NCBI GenBank assembly: GCA_002085115.1
Contig: MZGQ01000001.1
Location: 1 to 47,254, forward strand
Length of the DNA: 47,254 bases
Source of the DNA: Desulfococcus sp. 4484_241
GTDB taxonomy: Bacteria; Desulfobacterota; Desulfobacteria; Desulfobacterales; Desulfosudaceae
Direction of reading: 5' to 3'
Shown here piece after piece: positions 34,744 through 43,390 of the stretch. Each line of letters begins with the position of its first letter. Within the stretch, counting starts at the first letter, position 1. Below the pieces are notes generated by a model. That model was not told the DNA's origin. It saw only the letters and a list, made by a program, of their open reading frames with translations, and searched no databases. The position numbers were made by a program, and so were the translations under genes.

Positions 34744-35948
34744 GAAGAACCGGCATATATCGCCGGTACGGTTACGGGGCCGCCTGTATCCCCATGCCAT
34801 CCCCGGCAAGGTACAGAACCGCCCCGGAGCAGCGTTGGTGGTATTGCCACCCCTCTCTTGCCGGTTTATTCGGATCGCTCCTTATAATGTCGATGCTGCG
34901 GTCTTGCGCCACACCGGTTGTGGAACCGGGAAGAACATTGGTCTGGCTGAGACAGGCATCCATGCCCAAGCCTCACAGTGTCGTAAAAACAGAGAAACAG
35001 GTTGAGAAAAAAGCTGTCAGCGAACCACCGCCTGTTATGATAAAGCCTAAGGCCCAACCTGTGCATGCGCATCTTATGTTAAACAGGTCGAAGCCCTTGG
35101 TCGAGACTGCTCCTTCGGTAGAGTCAATGCTTACAAAGCGGCAGAAGGAAAGGCACTCTGACGTTGTAGACAGAAAACCCGTTCTTGATGAACCGGTAAT
35201 CCCGGATTCGCCAAGACAGTTGAATGTTATGCAAAAGCAAGCCGTGTTGCCCGGGGAATCCTATTCGTTGTCAAAAAGGCCAAAGGCGTCGGTTTTACCG
35301 GCGCAGGACAGTATTGAAATCCTCACTCCTGCCCAAAAGCAGGGCAATCACCTTATGCGTGATCCTGTAGTCGGGCTCCCTGATGCTCAGACGGTAACGC
35401 CTTCGGAAGGCTTGACCTTTCTACTTGCTTCGGCAGACAATAGAAAGGCAAGTCCACGGGTCATTGCCAACCCTGCTCCAGGTACAGGGGAAAATGGTTT
35501 TCTCCCCAAAGGCGGAACGGTTGGGCTGCCCGTAGGCCGTTATTCCGGAGACAGCCTGAAAAGTAAAAAAATTATAGCAAAAAAGCCTGGTGATATAATA
35601 ACCGATACCGAGGTACCCTCCGGTGTTACAGCCCCAGCCGGTATGAAGCAAAGAGAGGTTTTACCTCCTGAAGATATGGTTGTGATCGATGGCACCATAG
35701 ACGGCGAATCAACAAGGGTTCGTTACCTGAAGCAGGCCATATATAAAAAGGCATTGGGAATGGCGCCTGATGGCGGCACGTACTGTTGCCGTATCGGCAC
35801 GGTGGATTGCAAGGTGGACATATCCAAGGCCCGACGGGTTAGCCTCTCCTTTTCAAGGGGTGGCGTTTTGCTTGATGTTATATCTTTCGAAGTTGCCTCG
35901 AAACTTGAGCGGCTTTTACCAAAAGGAGCCAGGCCATGCGCCGATTGA
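34740..35948 (+). CDS. TonB-like periplasm-spanning protein, novel C-terminal domain
   Basis: 402 residues. A short cytoplasmic N terminus rich in Arg and Pro (about 1-37) precedes a single hydrophobic helix, LAGLFGSLLIMSMLRSCA (about 40-57). The next 250 residues are Pro/Lys/Val-rich and low in structure, as in TonB and TolA spanning regions (for example KAVSEPPPVMIKPKAQPVHA). The last 85 residues form a compact domain with three Cys (TYCCRIGTVDCKVD) that does not look like TonB_C. The arrangement after ExbB- and ExbD-like genes supports a TonB-type energy transducer. It overlaps the next gene by 13 bases. Function otherwise unknown. Confidence 0.65.
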   Translation: MRRTGIYRRYGYGAACIPMPSPARYRTAPEQRWWYCHPSLAGLFGSLLIMSMLRSCATPVVEPGRTLVWLRQASMPKPHSVVKTEKQVEKKAVSEPPPVMIKPKAQPVHAHLMLNRSKPLVETAPSVESMLTKRQKERHSDVVDRKPVLDEPVIPDSPRQLNVMQKQAVLPGESYSLSKRPKASVLPAQDSIEILTPAQKQGNHLMRDPVVGLPDAQTVTPSEGLTFLLASADNRKASPRVIANPAPGTGENGFLPKGGTVGLPVGRYSGDSLKSKKIIAKKPGDIITDTEVPSGVTAPAGMKQREVLPPEDMVVIDGTIDGESTRVRYLKQAIYKKALGMAPDGGTYCCRIGTVDCKVDISKARRVSLSFSRGGVLLDVISFEVASKLERLLPKGARPCAD

Positions 35949-37945
35949 GGACTTTTTTGCCCCTGTTGCTGGCTATTGCCGTTTCCTGCTGTTTTTTACC
36001 CGGCATGGCAGACGCCAAGCCTGTTAAAATTCAGCTCGAGAAACCACGGGCGATAGTCCAGAAACAATGGATGAAAGTGGGTGACGAAAAGATGCCGCAG
36101 TGGATCGCCCAGGTCGGCCGGCTTTACATGCAACAGGACAAAAACAGTTCACCTGAGCAGTTGCTGACGATTCTGGAAGAAAAACTGGGGATAAAAGCCA
36201 GCGGTGTTTTGGATCTTGTCCAGGCATGGGAAAGCGAATATGAACTTGCCAATGTTGCAAGGCTGGCGGGAAACTATTTACAGGAGAACACCCTGTGGCT
36301 TAGCTATATAAAGGATTTATTGTCACTTACAGGTTTCAACTATATCTATTTCCAGACCTGTATGCTCCACCGGGATAAGTACAGGGACAGGTTCATCCGG
36401 TACTTTGAAAATGGTTTTTATCCCAGCCGCTATATTTTTTCGACATCTCCAGAGTATTACAGGTCCCTTTATTATTATCTGCTTCTTGTGACAAACGACC
36501 TCTTTCGATCGTTCGGCAGGGCTACTGAATTATTAAACAGCAACCCATCGGTTTTTCCAGGTTTTATAACCGATGATGATATTTTTCGTTTCGGTGTCGC
36601 CATCCGTGTGGCGTTGGAACTTGATGATTTCATATCAAACGGGATGGCTCCGGAATCGAAGTTGTCCGGGCGGCTGTTTTCACCTAAGGAGCTCTCCTGG
36701 CTTAAGAAAACCGTGGACTATTATGCAAATATTGACACCCATGCGGCATTGATGAGCTTTGACTGGTTTAAAACAAAAATACCTCTTTCCATAAGCGCGG
36801 ATGTTATTTCTCATGATATCATAAAACAATGGAACAGCCAGGCCATTGCCTACCGAACGCGGCTTCCATTAATGTTTTTTGTGGACGAGGATGAAGGAGG
36901 ACAAAGGGTCAGCATAGAGTCGTTGTTCGGCTCCACCCTGAAAAAGCTTCGTTTAGACAACAGGTCTGTTGATATGATGGTGATGACGGCCCTAAAAACA
37001 TGGCTTGCCAAACAGGTAAACCATGGCCTTCGCATAGAAGACAGGATCGTTTACAACACGATCCTGTCAGAACTTAAGGAGTGTCCCACCGGATGGATAT
37101 TTGCGAACCTGTACGATTGCCGTAATGACCTGGCGGCGCTGAAAAGATACATGGAAAAGTGGGGAAAGGTTAAAAACCGGCAACATGTTTTCAAGACAAA
37201 AGTAATGGACAGTTTTTTAGACGCCAGAGAGAAGATAGACCGGGTTTTCGGGGATCTTGAGAAAATTTTCGGCAAACATGGACAGGAGGAGCAGACAAGC
37301 TACATATTTTATAAGTATAGGGGCGAAATATATTACTATTTTAAATGGATAGAGTTTGAGACATTTAAAGACAAAGAGCCCATCATACCGGCTGCCGGCC
37401 CGGAAGATAATTTTTTAAAGGATTTCCAGATAGCCTTTGTCAAGGCACCTGACAACCCTCAAAATCATATCAACCTCATAAACGGCTATGCTCTGCTTTT
37501 CCGAAGGCTGTTTGCCGACGGCCGCATAGGTGAAATGCAGAGGCTGGAAACCGGGATGCAGAGCTTCATACGCGGTGCATACCGACTGGGCAGCATACTT
37601 TCACACAAGGATAACAATCTTTATGATATCTACAGGGTGTTAACCTATGCATACCTTTCCAGCGGGGACCTCGGGCCGCGCGCTCTTGAAAACGCGAGAC
37701 TTGGGTTTGAACTTGCGAAGAATTATTATGTAAAAGCTGCTAAAAGAGCCGGATTCGTGCTTGACGGAAGGGTCGGGGCAATCACGGTCAGGAATACAGA
37801 GATGGATGACTATCAGAGGCAGTTCGAACTTTACAGGGACGTTGCAAAAAAAATGGGGAAACGGATCGAACTTCTTCTGCCCGAAGAGGATATCCGGCTT
37901 TACAACAGGATACAGGCAATCCAACTGGAGAATTATGCAAGATGA
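35936..37945 (+). CDS. Large exported protein of unknown family (gene 4 of the operon)
   Basis: 669 residues with a clear signal peptide (TFLPLLLAIAVSCCFLP, cleaved after ADA). The mature protein looks mainly alpha-helical and amphipathic, with helical repeats suggested by regularly spaced aromatic residues (for example SPEYYRSLYYYLLLVTNDLF and YFENGFYPSRYIF). There is no catalytic motif I recognise and no transmembrane segment after the signal. It overlaps the TonB-like gene by 13 bases and the following gene by four, so its expression is strongly coupled. Periplasmic or outer-membrane-associated scaffold is a guess only. Confidence 0.6.
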   Translation: MRRLRTFLPLLLAIAVSCCFLPGMADAKPVKIQLEKPRAIVQKQWMKVGDEKMPQWIAQVGRLYMQQDKNSSPEQLLTILEEKLGIKASGVLDLVQAWESEYELANVARLAGNYLQENTLWLSYIKDLLSLTGFNYIYFQTCMLHRDKYRDRFIRYFENGFYPSRYIFSTSPEYYRSLYYYLLLVTNDLFRSFGRATELLNSNPSVFPGFITDDDIFRFGVAIRVALELDDFISNGMAPESKLSGRLFSPKELSWLKKTVDYYANIDTHAALMSFDWFKTKIPLSISADVISHDIIKQWNSQAIAYRTRLPLMFFVDEDEGGQRVSIESLFGSTLKKLRLDNRSVDMMVMTALKTWLAKQVNHGLRIEDRIVYNTILSELKECPTGWIFANLYDCRNDLAALKRYMEKWGKVKNRQHVFKTKVMDSFLDAREKIDRVFGDLEKIFGKHGQEEQTSYIFYKYRGEIYYYFKWIEFETFKDKEPIIPAAGPEDNFLKDFQIAFVKAPDNPQNHINLINGYALLFRRLFADGRIGEMQRLETGMQSFIRGAYRLGSILSHKDNNLYDIYRVLTYAYLSSGDLGPRALENARLGFELAKNYYVKAAKRAGFVLDGRVGAITVRNTEMDDYQRQFELYRDVAKKMGKRIELLLPEEDIRLYNRIQAIQLENYAR

Positions 37946-39828
37946 TCCGGGAACGAAAATTTTATAAGGCCGGATTTGCGGTTGTGATAATTTTGCTGGT
38001 TGCCCTTGCACCGGTTTGTGGCCATTCTGCAGGCATAGAAACACGATGCAACAATGTGCTTCTTATGCGAGCCATGGAATCGCTGGCAAGATTCAACATA
38101 CGTAACAATACACGGAGCATTGGGCTTTCAACCCCTGATGAATGCATGGCGGCATGCAACAAAAACCGTATGCTGGAAAAACTTTCACGTGTTTGTCCGT
38201 TTGAAGAGAACAGCGTACTTCCCTTCATGGATTGCGTAAAAACGGCAAAACATCTGGATTCCCTGCTGACCAGCCTTGAGGGAACCAGGTCCGGCGTAAC
38301 TTCGCAGGTGCTGCGTTTTAACATAGCCTACGAATATCTGCTTATGTATCTTTCGTTTCTTGAAAAAAGAAACGTACTGCAGTTTCACGCCGACACCGAT
38401 ACAACGCAGGAAATAGCGGTGCACAACCTGGTCACCGAAGAAGAACTGGCGCAGTATCTGCTACAGGCACAGATTTATTTAAGAGCTCTTGGTGTTTATG
38501 GTAAAAGACCAAAAGCGCATCCTCTCTCTTCCGCTCAATATTCCAGTATATTAAAGCATACAGGTAACATCAGCTATCGCATACAAAGGGGGAAACCTGG
38601 CATTTACATCAGTGTCGAGTTCCTGGCCCTTATGATAGAATGCGAAAAACTGGCTGGCTGGCCACTGATGGGCAAGGCCAACGCAGCGGGTGAACCTGAC
38701 GAAGATGGGATAAAGTATTATGACAAGAAAACATGGGAATGGCTGAACGTGATGTGGAAACGTCACTGTTTTAAAAAAGACGTTTTAAACGGGGCAGCCG
38801 GCACAGGTGTTTCAGATATAGGGGTTTGCCCAGAGGGCGAGACCCTTGAGACCATGTATTGGACATACCTGTCCTATCACTTTATGTGGCGTTATATTCT
38901 GGGCAGCAAAAACGACTCGCTTTTTTTCAGTTCCATAGAGCGGGTGGCGTTAAACCGTCTTCACATGCTCGGAATGGAGAACGGAAAAGATACCGGTATC
39001 TATGACTATTACAGGGCTGAGGCATCAAGGGACGGGGGAAACACAGACTTTCTCGCCCCCCTTTTTTTTGCAAGACGTGGTTACTATATAGAAAGGCTCA
39101 TACCACGGGACCAGGTTCCGCCCAGGGAGCTGTTCCGTCTTTACGGTGGGTTTTTCAAAAGAGCGGCATCACTTGTGCAAAACAACATTCCATACAGGAG
39201 CAGGATCTACAACGAGCTGGTGCTGTTCGGTGTCGGGCTGGATGATCCTGAGCTTATGGAAAAGAGGCTTTACCCTTACGCCCTTGATTCCATGCGGATA
39301 GGCGGCCGCAGCAGCTATTCCGGCACAGAGATGGCAAGGTCTTCAAGTTTGACCGCGGCTTACCTGATTGCGAGGATTCTCGACACCAAGATCCGTTCGG
39401 GGTTATACGAAGGGGCCGGAAGTTACCGGGAAATGGCGAACATGCTGGCGCCTGTCCTGATTGCAAAAGACAACAACAATTGGGTTTATGCCGCCATTAT
39501 GCACAAGTCACTTGCAGATTTTTATTCTATGGAAAACGCCTACTTCAACGAATCACTGGCCATGTACCATGCAAAACAGGCTTTTCTCGTGGCTTGCCAA
39601 AAAGCATACATGACATATGGCAAAAACGGATGGCGCATGTTTTTTTCCATGCCGTGCAATAATATTGCCGTTTCATGCCTTAAAGTTTTTCTCGATTTTC
39701 ATGACAAGTATCCCGCCAACCCTGAGGCTGCCATTCCGGCCAAGTTCAATGCGCAGACCATTGTGAGAGCGTGGATCGAAAAATTTAACAACGGGTCGAT
39801 CGTCAATAAAGGAGTCATATCACAATGA
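37942..39828 (+). CDS. Large exported protein of unknown family (gene 5 of the operon)
   Basis: 628 residues. The signal peptide is AGFAVVIILLVALAPVCGHSA. The mature part starts with four or five Cys in the first 100 residues (for example ETRCNNV, PDECMAACNKN and SRVCPFEE), suggesting disulfides and periplasmic location, and continues as a helical, aromatic-rich chain (WTYLSYHFMWRYILGS, AAIMHKSLADFYSMENAYF). Helical-repeat character is suspected but no canonical TPR or Sel1 consensus is met. Start ATG overlaps the previous stop as ATGA, and the stop overlaps the next start. No known family was recognised. Confidence 0.6.
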   Translation: MIRERKFYKAGFAVVIILLVALAPVCGHSAGIETRCNNVLLMRAMESLARFNIRNNTRSIGLSTPDECMAACNKNRMLEKLSRVCPFEENSVLPFMDCVKTAKHLDSLLTSLEGTRSGVTSQVLRFNIAYEYLLMYLSFLEKRNVLQFHADTDTTQEIAVHNLVTEEELAQYLLQAQIYLRALGVYGKRPKAHPLSSAQYSSILKHTGNISYRIQRGKPGIYISVEFLALMIECEKLAGWPLMGKANAAGEPDEDGIKYYDKKTWEWLNVMWKRHCFKKDVLNGAAGTGVSDIGVCPEGETLETMYWTYLSYHFMWRYILGSKNDSLFFSSIERVALNRLHMLGMENGKDTGIYDYYRAEASRDGGNTDFLAPLFFARRGYYIERLIPRDQVPPRELFRLYGGFFKRAASLVQNNIPYRSRIYNELVLFGVGLDDPELMEKRLYPYALDSMRIGGRSSYSGTEMARSSSLTAAYLIARILDTKIRSGLYEGAGSYREMANMLAPVLIAKDNNNWVYAAIMHKSLADFYSMENAYFNESLAMYHAKQAFLVACQKAYMTYGKNGWRMFFSMPCNNIAVSCLKVFLDFHDKYPANPEAAIPAKFNAQTIVRAWIEKFNNGSIVNKGVISQ

Positions 39829-41210
39829 AAAAAATCCTGGCAATTGTTTCGCTTATTTTTGTCGCAGGTCATGTGGGCAGCGCCTTTGGCCAGGATGCCG
39901 CAGGCGCTTGGCTTAAGTCATCCTACCTGCAAAGCATTCATGATGACTGCCTGATGTTTCTGGAGGGTATAGAGCTGTTTATACAGCGTGACTACCCGGT
40001 GTTTGTGAAGAATGTGCGCAATGGGCATACCGTAAACAGGAGTGATGTCGCAACATATATAGGCGAATTGAAACATTTTGAAAAACTCTTGGATTCACTC
40101 TACGAGGAGTACATAACCTTTAAAAATGCATCAATAGCCGAAACCGGTAAGGCTACAGGCGCGCAGGGACGTGTTCAAGGCCTGACAGAGGTTGAACAGC
40201 GACTATACCAGATGCTTGCCTATTCATACCTCCAGACGGGAGACTTTGCGATGGCACGTATGCTCATAATGAATCATGACGTGCTTTCAAGGGATTTTAC
40301 AATCAAGATCCGCGATATCGAAGGGAACCTGGTTGATTTTCCACTCACAAAGAGGCTAAAAGAGCAGTTTAAGACGGAGAACAGCGTGTTTTCCACAATA
40401 ACCATTCACTTTAAGAATTTTTTTTCCGCAGATATTCCAGAGGATCTAAACGTTTATATCAAGGTTGCGGGTTATGACAAAACAGAGCCGTTTAACATGA
40501 TGTATATGGAATTCTATAAGAAATTTTTCCCGGGCATAAATAATGATAAATCAATGATACACGTTGGCCAAATCGTAAAGTTTTTTAATATCGAAAAATA
40601 CAGGTATGGGCTGCTGTCCGGGACAATCCCCGCGGATAAAGCCGGTTATGAAACCACCTGTTCATTCCCGATTGTAAAGGGAACATACCAGCTGGTGGTA
40701 AAAGACCCAACTGTTTCAGCCTCCTTGGATAGAGATGATGAGATCACGATTGAGCGGCTCTGTTTATTCAAAGGGCTGGCAAGAACAGATTTCAGAAGCC
40801 TTAAAGAGGAACAGCACCGACAGCAAAAAGGAAGTATGAGCCTTGACCAGGACCTTACGCTGCTTAGCCGCGGCAAGGATTATATTTCCTACAAGCCCGG
40901 GCAGATGGTTCCCTACGGCGTTTACTATCTGTTTCAAAAGGACCAGGAACTTGGGGCCATAGAGCTTGTGCCATGTCACCGTGGCGGGAGTTGCAAACCA
41001 CCGTCATCAAAGGAGCCGGGTGTTACAACCGTACGAGTGTTTGATCACACGTTCGTGCTTTCAAGGGACATCCTTGATCTTGTAAAAAAGAATAACGAGA
41101 CACGAATAGCAAGTGAGATAAGGAAACAGGAGGTAAAAAGGCGACAGGAGCTTGGGCTTTTCCCGGGCTGCAGCCCCACTGCACCCAGTGCCCAATACAG
41201 CAGGCCGTAA
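39825..41210 (+). CDS. Exported protein of unknown family (gene 6 of the operon)
   Basis: 461 residues. A textbook signal peptide (MKKILAIVSLIFVAGHVG, cleavage after FGQ or SAFG) precedes a helical region (residues about 25-140, with AYSYLQTGDFAMARMLIMN as a TPR-like helix pair) and then a beta-rich region (STITIHFKNFF, LNVYIKVAGYDKTEPFN, TYQLVVKDP), which looks like a carbohydrate-binding or immunoglobulin-like fold. Cys pairs occur at the end (VPCHRGGSCKP). The start overlaps the previous stop (ATGA). It is the last gene; the next gene converges 30 bases away with no clear terminator. Function unknown. Confidence 0.6.
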   Translation: MKKILAIVSLIFVAGHVGSAFGQDAAGAWLKSSYLQSIHDDCLMFLEGIELFIQRDYPVFVKNVRNGHTVNRSDVATYIGELKHFEKLLDSLYEEYITFKNASIAETGKATGAQGRVQGLTEVEQRLYQMLAYSYLQTGDFAMARMLIMNHDVLSRDFTIKIRDIEGNLVDFPLTKRLKEQFKTENSVFSTITIHFKNFFSADIPEDLNVYIKVAGYDKTEPFNMMYMEFYKKFFPGINNDKSMIHVGQIVKFFNIEKYRYGLLSGTIPADKAGYETTCSFPIVKGTYQLVVKDPTVSASLDRDDEITIERLCLFKGLARTDFRSLKEEQHRQQKGSMSLDQDLTLLSRGKDYISYKPGQMVPYGVYYLFQKDQELGAIELVPCHRGGSCKPPSSKEPGVTTVRVFDHTFVLSRDILDLVKKNNETRIASEIRKQEVKRRQELGLFPGCSPTAPSAQYSRP

Positions 41211-41239
41211 CTATGGCCATATATTCAGGCCCGTGTCCG

Positions 41240-42970
41240 TTATTCGCTGTTCATCGCATCAAGATGCTCTCTTGCGAACTCAATGGAAGGGTCTATTTCA
41301 AGGGCCATCAGGTAGTATTCAACAGCCTTTTCCCTGTTCCCCATAGCCCTGTAATTAGCGCCTATATTGGCGTAATCTATGGCAGAGCCGGGATTGATGT
41401 TTATAGCCTTCTTGAAGCACTCTATTGCACGTTCGTGGTTTCCAAGCTTGAAAAAGCAGAATCCCATCATATTGTGAATATCTGTTCTTTCGCTGTCCAA
41501 AAATTCTCCTTTTGCAAGCACTTCTATGGCTTTTTCAAACTGTTCCATTTCCTTCAGGCACACCCCCATGTATGAACAGATGGTAGGCAGAGCCTCGCGG
41601 GTGGGCTTGCGATCCATGGCCTGGCTAAAACATTCGAGCGCGGATGATGGATCATTCATGTTAAGGTGGCAATATCCCATGTAAAACGCCGTATAGTATC
41701 TGTCGGGGACAACTCTTTCTATCTGTTCAAGTTTTTCAAGTGCCTCATAAGGCGGGCTGTTTTCCGCAATCAGTTTGGCAGAAAACATTGCGACACTTGT
41801 TTCGGCAGCCCTTTCCCTGAAGTGTGCCCCGGGCACTATTGTATAAAACGCCGGTATCTGCAAATCAGGATGGGTTGTGTCTATCAGGAGCACCTCCATA
41901 CCCTTTTTTGCCAATGCAGATACGCATCGTTCTATCTCAATCCTGAAGTTCAGATCTGACAGGTCGGGAAGTGAACCGATAGAGGTCGAGTGCCCCGGCT
42001 CCATCACGAACCTTGCTTCATCAAGGGTTTTGAATTTCGGCAGGCCGCTGGCCACATAGTTAGAACCTGAATTAAAATCTCCTGCAAGCTGTGCGGTCTC
42101 GGTAAGCGCTCGGCTCATGGCCTTATGCGGTGCCGGCGCAGTACCGGCCGTCCAGACTATTTCGCTTTTATGCGGAAACGTAGCCGGGTCATAGGCAAGA
42201 ACGCCAACGGTAGGGATTCCCATGTCAAGTGAAAAGTCTGAAATGAAAACCTTTATACCCGCAGCCCTGTATTTTGCAAGAAGGTCTTTTACAACGGGGT
42301 CTGTTACCGAATCCTGTTCTATTATGGGAACCTGACGTTTTTCCCTGCTTATTATTGAAGATACATGCCGTTCAACGATTTCGCAGATGCCCTGGACAAT
42401 AGCCTCTTCCGGACAGTTCCCTGCAGACGGACCATTGAACTCGTTAATCATGAAAAACCAGTCAAAAGGCACAAAGACCTCACGATCACGAGTAAGGTTG
42501 TAACCCCTGGCCCATTTCATGGGGATGTCGCCGAATATGATTTGCGAAGTTTCGGGATCATCAGAACGGTCGTTGACCGATTGCAGTATCATTGAAAAGG
42601 GAATTGCATCATTTTTAACATCTTCATACGTTGCAGTGACAAAATTTTCACTGTTTGCGCGAAAGGAAAAGAAACTGAATCTTTCAGCCAGTTCCATTAC
42701 AGCACTTGCCTCTGCCTGCTCCGGTGTAGCGCCCTTGCCCATCTGTTTCGTGGCCCCGGTAACTGCGGTTGCGTCCGGGCCGCACACACTGAAATATACC
42801 GGAATGTCAAGTCTTCCCGAATCTATCCTTTTTGTATGTTTCAGTATATTGATACCGGTCTGTTTCGCCTTTTGCCTGAAACGGCGCACGGTTTCCTCAG
42901 GATCCAGGGCCTTATCCTGGTCCAGTGTAAATTTTTTAAAGGCATCCTTTAATATAAAACGCGAATTCAT
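41240..42970 (-). CDS. YcaO-domain protein with C-terminal TPR repeats
   Basis: 576 residues. Residues about 30-400 match YcaO: MELAERFSFFSFR and ICEIVERHVSSI are Glu-rich ATP/metal helices, and GYNLTRDREVFVPFDW, TGTAPAPHKAMSRALTETAQ are further conserved blocks. YcaO enzymes use ATP to activate amide backbones, making azolines, thioamides or amidines in RiPPs and in some proteins; some partner with TfuA. Residues about 420-576 hold four TPR units (AFYMGYCHLNMNDPSSALECF, DYANIGANYRAMGNREKAVE). TPR fusions probably bind a protein partner. ATG at 42970 has GAGG five bases upstream. It follows the selenoprotein gene by 60 bases, in one transcript. Its target is unknown. Confidence 0.85.
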   Translation of the reverse strand: MNSRFILKDAFKKFTLDQDKALDPEETVRRFRQKAKQTGINILKHTKRIDSGRLDIPVYFSVCGPDATAVTGATKQMGKGATPEQAEASAVMELAERFSFFSFRANSENFVTATYEDVKNDAIPFSMILQSVNDRSDDPETSQIIFGDIPMKWARGYNLTRDREVFVPFDWFFMINEFNGPSAGNCPEEAIVQGICEIVERHVSSIISREKRQVPIIEQDSVTDPVVKDLLAKYRAAGIKVFISDFSLDMGIPTVGVLAYDPATFPHKSEIVWTAGTAPAPHKAMSRALTETAQLAGDFNSGSNYVASGLPKFKTLDEARFVMEPGHSTSIGSLPDLSDLNFRIEIERCVSALAKKGMEVLLIDTTHPDLQIPAFYTIVPGAHFRERAAETSVAMFSAKLIAENSPPYEALEKLEQIERVVPDRYYTAFYMGYCHLNMNDPSSALECFSQAMDRKPTREALPTICSYMGVCLKEMEQFEKAIEVLAKGEFLDSERTDIHNMMGFCFFKLGNHERAIECFKKAININPGSAIDYANIGANYRAMGNREKAVEYYLMALEIDPSIEFAREHLDAMNSE

Positions 42971-43030
42971 CACAGCCTCACGTGTTTTTGAGTCTTATCA
43001 AAATATGCATCACAGTAATTGCATTTGCGG

Positions 43031-43213
43031 CTACAGCCTGTCGCACCGAACATTGGCCAGCAGCTCATCAAGTAATTCATCAAGCTGATTCGCGTATTCC
43101 CAGACCGGGTAATCGGTGTTGCAGGACCTGCAACGCAGAAAAACGGCATTTCATGTTCTGCGGATTTCAAGCGTATCGCCGCATTTTTGGCATTTGACAT
43201 TTTTCAACAGCAC
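43031..43213 (-). CDS. Small dual-CXXC selenoprotein (TGA at codon 21 read as Sec)
   Basis: GTG at 43213 (AAGGAAG nine bases upstream) opens 60 codons. Cys 8 and 11 (KCQKCGD) and Cys 28 and 31 (RCRSCNT) form two CXXC pairs as in zinc ribbons or redox proteins; Cys57 is a fifth. Codon 21 is TGA (43153-43151), between the pairs, and the frame remains open and protein-like to TAG at 43033. A hairpin with a GGTC loop follows at the distance of a bacterial SECIS (see 43118-43134). I recall a family of small dual-CXXC (seleno)proteins in sulfate-reducing delta-proteobacteria; this matches. An ordinary gene caller will miss it. It shares a transcript with the YcaO-TPR gene; its role is unknown. Confidence 0.8.
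43118..43134 (-). promoter_or_regulatory. Bacterial SECIS-like hairpin
   Basis: On the minus strand GTTGCAG-GTC-CTGCAAC, a perfect 7-base-pair stem with a GTC loop, starts 16 bases after the TGA; the GGTC begins 22 bases after it. The E. coli fdhF SECIS has the near-identical GGUUGCAGGUCUGCACC 18 bases (to GGUC) after its UGA. The match in loop, stem sequence and distance is too good for chance. Confidence 0.75.
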
Positions 43214-43248
43214 AATACAACTTCCTTTTCTTAAAAAGATGATCGCTC

Positions 43249-43276
43249 ATTGTAAACGGCAGGTTGTGTAAGTCAA
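43249..43276 (-). promoter_or_regulatory. Sigma70-type promoter of the selenoprotein-YcaO operon
   Basis: On the minus strand TTGACT (43276-43271), a 16-base spacer, and TACAAT (43254-43249), 36 bases before the GTG start at 43213. Repeat copy C lies immediately upstream. Confidence 0.55.
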
Positions 43277-43289
43277 GGGTAATCCCCAT

Positions 43290-43366
43290 CCCCAAAATCC
43301 ACAGATCGATTTTTGATAAAGTTGTCTTGGAGGCCGCAGCAAGTAAAAATTCCCACACTGTGTTCC
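43290..43366 (+). repeat. Dispersed intergenic repeat, copy C
   Basis: CCCCAAAATCCACAGATCG, TTTTTGATAAAGTTGTCTTG, GAGGCCGCAGCAAGTAAAAA, TTCCCACACTGTGTTCC: closest to copy B over GATAAAGTTGTCTTGGAGGC and to copy A at the right end (GTAAAAATTCCC...GTGTTC). It ends shortly before the CMD gene's stop and lies upstream of the selenoprotein promoter. Confidence 0.75.
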
Positions 43367-43390
43367 CTGAACGCCTCACGCAGACGGAGG

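Noticed and set aside
42970-43200. 76-residue minus-strand ORF overlapping the selenoprotein gene
   Set aside because: It is an off-frame reading; the CXXC-bearing frame with TGA at codon 21 fits far better, including the ribosome site and SECIS.
43031-43213. Plain nonsense mutation in a zinc-ribbon gene
   Set aside because: Possible in principle, but the SECIS-like hairpin at the correct distance makes Sec the better explanation.
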